A stretch of 10,000 bases of DNA from Flavobacterium sp. (lineage in GTDB: Bacteria > Bacteroidota > Bacteroidia > Flavobacteriales > Flavobacteriaceae), in the NCBI RefSeq assembly GCF_020217025.1, contig NZ_JAIWOF010000001.1:1-10000 (forward strand), in the 5' to 3' direction. The position numbers and the translations under genes are program-made. The notes beneath the pieces were generated by a model that did no database searches, was not told where the DNA came from, and saw nothing but the letters and a program-made list of their open reading frames with translations. Below, piece by piece: positions 6,043 through 10,000 of this stretch. The stretch's first letter is position 1, and every line of letters begins with the position of its first letter.

Positions 6043-7560
6043 ATGAGCAAGACAGAAGATTTTAGCAAACATATAAACGAAGGTTACGCTTGTAAAGGCG
6101 AATTCATCACATTAGGTGGTGGAATTTTAGATGGCGAAGCGGTTCCAAATACACACATAAACATTCCATTAAAAACCTTAAACCGTCACGGATTAATTGC
6201 TGGAGCAACCGGAACTGGAAAAACCAAAACCATTCAAGTGCTTTCCGAACAATTATCGCAAAATGGAATTCCGGTTTTAATGATGGACATTAAAGGTGAT
6301 TTCTCTGGAATTGCAATGCCTGGCGAAGAAAAATCGTTTATTACAGAACGTCACGCTAAAATTTCGATTCCTTATGAAACGAAAGCTTTTCCGGTAGAAT
6401 TAATGACCATTTCAGAACAAAACGGAGTTCGACTACGAGCAACGGTTTCTGAATTTGGACCTGTTTTATTCTCTCGAATATTAGATTTGAACGATACGCA
6501 AGCCGGCGTTGTTTCAATCATTTTTAAATATTGCGATGATAATAGTTTGCCATTATTGGATTTGAAAGATTTCAAAAAAGTTCTTAATTACGCAACCGAA
6601 GAAGGAAAAGCAGAATTTGAAGTCGAATACGGAAGAATTTCAACCAGTTCAACTGGTTCGATTTTGAGAAAAGTTATCGAATTAGAACAACAAGGCGCGG
6701 AATTATTCTTTGGTGAAAAATCATTCGATATTCAAGATTTGATGCGAATTGACGAAAACGGAAATGGTTACGTGAACATCATGCGATTAACCGACATTCA
6801 AGACAAACCGAAATTATTTTCGACTTTCATGTTGAGTTTATTAGCCGAAATTTACAACACCATGCCCGAACAAGGCGACGCTGGACGACCTGAATTAGTA
6901 ATTTTCATAGATGAAGCCCATTTGATTTTTGACGAGGCCAGCAAAACATTATTAAATCAAATTGAAACGATTGTGAAATTAATTCGTTCGAAAGGAATTG
7001 GAGTGTATTTTATTACGCAAAATCCGATGGATGTTCCAACAGGCGTTTTGGCACAATTGGGTTTAAAAATTCAGCATGCATTAAGAGCTTTCACGGCAAA
7101 TGATAGAAAAGCAATTAAAATGACCGCTGAAAATTATCCCGATACCGATTTTTATGAAACCGATGAAGTATTAACATCGTTAGGAATTGGAGAAGCTTTT
7201 GTAACCGCATTAAGCGAAAAAGGAACACCTACACCATTAGTAGCCACCATGATGCGAGCTCCAATGAGTAGAATGGATGTTTTAACTGAAAGTGAAATTG
7301 AAGCAAGTATTGCAAAATCGAAATTGGCGAAGAAATATAATGAGGTTGTTGACCGAGATAGTGCTTACGAAATGCTAAATAAAAAAATTGCCGAAGCACA
7401 AGAAGTCGCAGCCGAACAAGAAGCAGAAAAACCAACCCGAAAAGCAAAAGAAGAACCAAGCACGGCTGAAGTAGTTGGGAAATCAATTACCAAAGTGGTT
7501 ACGAGTGCGAGCTTTATTCGCGGCGCTTTTGGTTTATTAATGAAAATGTTTAAACGTTAA
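6043..7560 (+). CDS. HerA-like ATPase, DUF853 (YjgR) family
   Basis: A 505-aa hexameric-type P-loop ATPase of the HerA/FtsK superfamily, DUF853 branch (E. coli YjgR). The cellular role is not established; related HerA proteins translocate DNA. The N-terminal cap (1-45) precedes Walker A GATGTGKT (54-61). MDIKGDFSGI (81-90) follows, then a long insert, Walker B LVIFIDEAH (285-293, Glu291 catalytic) and the sensor region IGVYFITQNPMDVP (319-332). After 440 comes a hinge rich in Ala, Glu and Lys, and a short hydrophobic/basic tail (FIRGAFGLLMKMFKR) that could touch membrane or DNA. No NurA nuclease is nearby, which argues against a HerA-NurA repair pair. It heads an operon: its TAA overlaps the ATG of the DUF486 gene by one base. 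Confidence 0.9.
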   Translation: MSKTEDFSKHINEGYACKGEFITLGGGILDGEAVPNTHINIPLKTLNRHGLIAGATGTGKTKTIQVLSEQLSQNGIPVLMMDIKGDFSGIAMPGEEKSFITERHAKISIPYETKAFPVELMTISEQNGVRLRATVSEFGPVLFSRILDLNDTQAGVVSIIFKYCDDNSLPLLDLKDFKKVLNYATEEGKAEFEVEYGRISTSSTGSILRKVIELEQQGAELFFGEKSFDIQDLMRIDENGNGYVNIMRLTDIQDKPKLFSTFMLSLLAEIYNTMPEQGDAGRPELVIFIDEAHLIFDEASKTLLNQIETIVKLIRSKGIGVYFITQNPMDVPTGVLAQLGLKIQHALRAFTANDRKAIKMTAENYPDTDFYETDEVLTSLGIGEAFVTALSEKGTPTPLVATMMRAPMSRMDVLTESEIEASIAKSKLAKKYNEVVDRDSAYEMLNKKIAEAQEVAAEQEAEKPTRKAKEEPSTAEVVGKSITKVVTSASFIRGAFGLLMKMFKR

Positions 7561-7928
7561 TGAAAGGATTTATCACTATAGGATTACTAATACTTTCTAA
7601 TGTTTTCATGACATTGGCTTGGTATGGACACTTAAAATTTAAAGAATTAAAATGGTTTGAAAACGCTGGGTTAATCACTATTGTTTTAATCAGTTGGGGA
7701 TTGGCTTTGTTTGAATATTTCTTTCAAGTTCCTGCGAATAAAATTGGATATCAAGGCAATGGCGGTCCGTTTTCATTAATGCAATTGAAAGTGATTCAAG
7801 AAGTAATTACTTTGGTGATTTTTGTGATTTTCTCATTGGTTTTCTTTAAAAATGAAACATTTCGATGGAATCACGCAGTAGGATTCTGTTTTTTAGTATT
7901 GGCAGTTTATTTTATATTTAAGAAGTAA
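7560..7928 (+). CDS. DUF486 (DMT-like) membrane protein
   Basis: A 122-aa integral membrane protein of the DUF486 family, related to small multidrug/metabolite transporters; no substrate is known. Four hydrophobic segments are visible at about 3-22, 36-56, 76-97 and 103-120. The conserved loop FEYFFQVPANKIGYQ (51-65) with GGPFSLMQLK (68-77) is the family signature. Length is normal for the family. It begins in the TAATG overlap with the upstream ATPase stop, so translation is probably coupled, and the cupin gene follows after 3 nt. The four-TM size suggests it works as a dimer, as small DMT proteins do (inference). Confidence 0.85.
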   Translation: MKGFITIGLLILSNVFMTLAWYGHLKFKELKWFENAGLITIVLISWGLALFEYFFQVPANKIGYQGNGGPFSLMQLKVIQEVITLVIFVIFSLVFFKNETFRWNHAVGFCFLVLAVYFIFKK

Positions 7929-7931
7929 GAA

Positions 7932-8294
7932 ATGAAAAAATATTTCATCCAAAAAGCACCATTCGTAGTTCCAACCACTGATGGAAAATTGATTGAAGAA
8001 CATCACGGATTGGCAACCACAAACAATTCAGCGATTTCGATTGCACATATGATTGCGCCACCTGGTTGGAGCGAACCTTTTCAAACTCCAGAATTTGATG
8101 AATACACCTATATCATTAAAGGGAAAAAACAATTTATCATCGAAGATGAAACAATAGTTTTAGAAGCAGGTCAATCAATTAAAATTGAGAAAAACACACG
8201 CATTCAATATTCAAATCCGTTTGATGAAGCTTGTGAATATTTGGCGATTTGTACTCCTGCGTTTAGTATGGATGCTGTAAATAGAGAAGATTAA
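7932..8294 (+). CDS. Cupin-fold protein lacking the metal-binding histidines
   Basis: A 120-aa single-domain cupin, cytosolic (no signal). Motif 1 keeps its exact spacing, G45-x5-Q51-T-P53-x3-E57-x6-G64, but the two His ligands are replaced by Gln and Pro. Motif 2 also aligns, G80-x5-E86-K-N88-x2-I91-x3-N95, with the His replaced by Ile. Only the Glu ligand remains, so a metal-dependent enzyme is unlikely. A ligand-binding, isomerase-like or structural role is more plausible. His24, His25 and His39 lie outside the motifs. It is the last gene of the ATPase-DUF486-cupin operon and ends in the terminator at 8294. No function can be assigned. Confidence 0.8.
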   Translation: MKKYFIQKAPFVVPTTDGKLIEEHHGLATTNNSAISIAHMIAPPGWSEPFQTPEFDEYTYIIKGKKQFIIEDETIVLEAGQSIKIEKNTRIQYSNPFDEACEYLAICTPAFSMDAVNRED

Positions 8295-8317
8295 AAAAGA
8301 GGCAATTGCCTCTTTTT
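8294..8317. terminator. Bidirectional intrinsic terminator AAAAAGAGGC/GCCTCTTTTT
   Basis: A 10-bp perfect stem (8294-8303 with 8308-8317) around the loop AATT, with A-rich and T-rich outer arms. It begins at the last base of the cupin stop codon and ends 2 nt before the stop of the leftward kmo gene (TAA as the complement of 8320-8322), so it serves both transcripts. Confidence 0.88.
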
Positions 8318-8319
8318 AT

Positions 8320-9660
8320 TTATTTTAACAACTCTAAAATCTTATTTTCAACTTCTTCTGAATTCCAATTTTCTTGAATATTATCCATTTTCAAAACTTC
8401 TTGCATAATTTCATTTTGAAAATCGCCAATCGCCATGGCTTCTGAATAAGGTTGTAAACTAAAAGTTACACGGCTATATAACGGCATCCATTTTTCTGGA
8501 TGTTTGTCGGAAAACCATTTTTCGATTTTCTTTTGTAATAAGAAATTAGTATCAGCGGTTTTTGCACTCATTTCTTCAAAATTTCTTCTCGAAAGTTCAG
8601 CAATCGCATCGGCATTTGGCTTTCTTGAAATTTCATAAGCTTTAAAAATTCGATCCCAATCGTCGCCATATTGTTGCATTAACTCATTCAGAATCGTAAT
8701 ATCTTCAAACCCTGCATTCATTCCGTGACCGTAGAAAGGTACAATCGCATGCGCAGAATCACCAATTAAAGCAATTTTATCGTTAAATGTCCAAGGGAAA
8801 CACTTCATAATCGCCAAATAACTATTCGGATTTCTGAAAAAATCGCGCACTAAATCTGGAAGTGCTTCTTTTGTATCTGGAAAATAGTTCTCAAAAAACG
8901 AAACTAATTTTTCTTCATTTGTTAAGGATTCAAACGAATTTTCGCCTTCAATTGGCATGAACAAAGTACAAGTAAACGAGTTGTCTAAATTAGCCAATCC
9001 CATCAACATGAAATTTCCTCTTGGCCAAATGTGTAACGAATGAATATCAATTTTTGGAGAACCATCTGCATTAGCAGGAATATGCAATTCTTTGTAACCA
9101 ATTTTCATGAACTCTTGCGAATAATCAAACATCGATTGACGTTGCATTCTGTGTCTAATTCTCGAGAAAGCACCATCTGCTCCGAAAACTTTATCGTATT
9201 TTAACTCGGTCCAATCACCTTGTTCGGTTTCGCCTTCCCATAAAGTTGCGGTGGCTAAGGTTACATCCCAAATTTTACGCTCGAAGAAAAATTCTACTCC
9301 TTCAGCTTCCGCCAAATCCACCATTTTTCTATTCAAAACGCCTCTTGATAGAGAAAAAATAGCTTCACCTTCTTTACCATAATATTGATAATTCAGCATT
9401 CCATCTTGTAAATGAATCGCTCTTTTATCCACTGGAATTCCGATTTTTCTAATTTCTTCATCTAAGCCAACATCTTCCAATGCTTTCCAACCGCGATTTG
9501 ACATCACCAAATTAATGGAACGACCTGAAAACTCAACCGTTCTAATATCGGGACTTCTGTCGAAAACATGTACTGTATGTCCGGCTCTTTTTAAATAGAT
9601 TGCCAATAAAGTTCCTACTAATCCAGAACCTACAACAGCAATTTTTTGTGGCGTTTGCAT
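8320..9660 (-). CDS. kmo: Kynurenine 3-monooxygenase (FAD-dependent)
   Basis: This enzyme hydroxylates L-kynurenine to 3-hydroxykynurenine using NADPH and O2. That step belongs to tryptophan catabolism and to the aerobic (quinolinate) route to NAD used by some Bacteroidota. The 446-aa protein has the dinucleotide-binding GSGLVG (11-16), the Arg/Glu-rich FAD-contact region VEFSGRSINLVMS (42-54), DKRAIH (78-83), GADGAFSRIR (160-169) and the FAD-site block GDSAHAIVPFYGHGMNAGFED (300-320). The last has GHG where I recall GQG in many KMOs. A helical C-terminal tail of about 20 residues follows. ATG 9660 is chosen because the -7 box at 9687-9694 lies between it and the in-frame ATG at 9738, and GxGxxG then sits at the usual distance. 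Other kynurenine-pathway genes are not in the window. Confidence 0.92.
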   Translation of the reverse strand: MQTPQKIAVVGSGLVGTLLAIYLKRAGHTVHVFDRSPDIRTVEFSGRSINLVMSNRGWKALEDVGLDEEIRKIGIPVDKRAIHLQDGMLNYQYYGKEGEAIFSLSRGVLNRKMVDLAEAEGVEFFFERKIWDVTLATATLWEGETEQGDWTELKYDKVFGADGAFSRIRHRMQRQSMFDYSQEFMKIGYKELHIPANADGSPKIDIHSLHIWPRGNFMLMGLANLDNSFTCTLFMPIEGENSFESLTNEEKLVSFFENYFPDTKEALPDLVRDFFRNPNSYLAIMKCFPWTFNDKIALIGDSAHAIVPFYGHGMNAGFEDITILNELMQQYGDDWDRIFKAYEISRKPNADAIAELSRRNFEEMSAKTADTNFLLQKKIEKWFSDKHPEKWMPLYSRVTFSLQPYSEAMAIGDFQNEIMQEVLKMDNIQENWNSEEVENKILELLK

Positions 9661-9686
9661 GAAGATTTTTGTAAAAATTTGGACTG

Positions 9687-9694
9687 CAAAAATA
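9687..9694 (-). promoter_or_regulatory. Promoter -7 box TATTTTTG for kmo
   Basis: Exact TAnnTTTG on the minus strand, 26 nt before the ATG at 9660. A TTG (complement of 9711-9713) is 16 nt upstream, slightly closer than usual. The box fixes the start codon of kmo. Confidence 0.6.
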
Positions 9695-9749
9695 CGGAAT
9701 AATAAATTTCCAAGCCCGAATTTTATTAGATTTTTCATTTTGAATTCAA

Positions 9750-9787
9750 ATTTTGTTTAATTATTTTTAATATTAGTTAAACAAAAT
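9750..9787. promoter_or_regulatory. 11-bp inverted repeat, candidate operator
   Basis: ATTTTGTTTAA (9750-9760) and TTAAACAAAAT (9777-9787) are perfect inverted copies separated by 16 bp of A+T-rich DNA. The right arm ends 1 nt before the -7 box of the flavin reductase-like gene, so the repeat covers its -33 region. A repressor or activator site, or a pair of half-sites, is plausible. A+T richness makes chance palindromes commoner here, so this stays a candidate. Confidence 0.45.
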
Positions 9788-9788
9788 G

Positions 9789-9796
9789 TATCTTTG
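9789..9796 (+). promoter_or_regulatory. Promoter -7 box TATCTTTG for the flavin reductase-like gene
   Basis: Exact TAnnTTTG match 13 nt before the ATG at 9810, directly after the inverted repeat. No TTG is found 18-20 nt upstream, which may mean that the promoter needs an activator. Confidence 0.62.
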
Positions 9797-9809
9797 AATA
9801 AAAATTGCT

Positions 9810-10000
9810 ATGAGAAAGATTACGAAAGACGAATTGTTCTATATGTCAAAAGTGCCGCGACTGAACTTAGTCAATTGTGTTACCGGTTACAAATCGGCTA
9901 ATTTGATTGGAACCGTTTCAACTGAAGGCGTATTAAATGTTGCCGTTTTCAGCAGCGTTACGCATTTGGGAAGCGAACCACCTTTGTTAGGATTTATTTT
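9810..10000 (+). CDS. Flavin reductase-like (FMN-binding) protein, 5' part
   Basis: The gene is cut by the window edge; 63 codons are visible. The translation begins MRKITKDELFYMSKVPRLNL and continues to NLIGTVSTEGVLNVAVFSSVTHLGSEPPLLGFI. The SxxGxxNxAxFSSxTHxxxxPPLxxF pattern is typical of the flavin reductase/DIM6-NTAB family, which binds FMN and supplies reduced flavin or acts as an oxidoreductase. It is divergent from kmo with 149 bp between the two start codons. KMO reduces its own FAD with NADPH, so a direct partnership is not required by known chemistry; shared regulation is possible. Confidence 0.82.
   Translation, partial: MRKITKDELFYMSKVPRLNLVNCVTGYKSANLIGTVSTEGVLNVAVFSSVTHLGSEPPLLGFI

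Noticed and set aside
7229..7486. Minus-strand frame rich in Leu opposite the ATPase C-terminus
   Set aside because: It is the complement of an Ala/Glu/Lys-rich coding segment; the leucine richness is a by-product of that composition.
6043..7560. HerA-type anti-phage defence system
   Set aside because: No nuclease, Sir2, DUF4297 or NurA partner is adjacent, and the protein matches the DUF853/YjgR branch.

Overview
The window looks like chromosomal DNA of a flavobacterium (Bacteroidota, Flavobacterium-like). It is A+T rich. Start codons lack Shine-Dalgarno sequences, and many genes are preceded by the Bacteroidota -7 promoter box TAnnTTTG. Product families are typical of that group: a LolC/E-type permease, a DUF1343/NamZ lipoprotein, a stand-alone TonB C-terminal domain protein and kynurenine 3-monooxygenase. 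Assignment to the phylum is firm; the genus is inferred.

Layout. Positions 1-307 carry no gene. They hold a leftward promoter near the edge, a tandem 12-mer in that promoter's upstream region, and a structured element (about 175-268) that resembles the Flavo-1 RNA motif. A leftward FtsX/LolC-E-like permease (308-1540) is divergent from a rightward lipoprotein of the NamZ muramidase family (1623-2900). An unrecognised A+T-rich lipoprotein gene (2918-3490) follows the latter. A YkgJ-type cysteine-cluster protein (3564-4061, -) is divergent from a SAM methyltransferase (4142-4846, +). A 17-bp-stem bidirectional terminator separates the methyltransferase from a leftward pair, queE (5269-5901) and a periplasmic TonB-domain protein (4887-5264). 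A rightward three-gene operon follows: HerA-like ATPase/YjgR family, DUF486 membrane protein, and a cupin without metal ligands (6043-8294), closed by a second bidirectional terminator. The window ends with leftward kynurenine 3-monooxygenase (8320-9660), divergent from a flavin reductase-like gene cut by the right edge (9810 onward).

Most genes are metabolic or envelope housekeeping: lipoprotein trafficking, muropeptide recycling, queuosine/7-deazaguanine synthesis and kynurenine metabolism. I saw no CRISPR array, transposase, tRNA or rRNA gene, phage gene or recognisable defence cassette. The parts most worth a second look are non-coding (the Flavo-1-like element, the repeated CTTGTC/CTTGAA words upstream of two promoters, and an 11-bp inverted repeat between kmo and the flavin reductase) plus the degenerate cupin. 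Promoter position corrected several start codons: the permease uses TTG at 1540 and kmo uses ATG at 9660.
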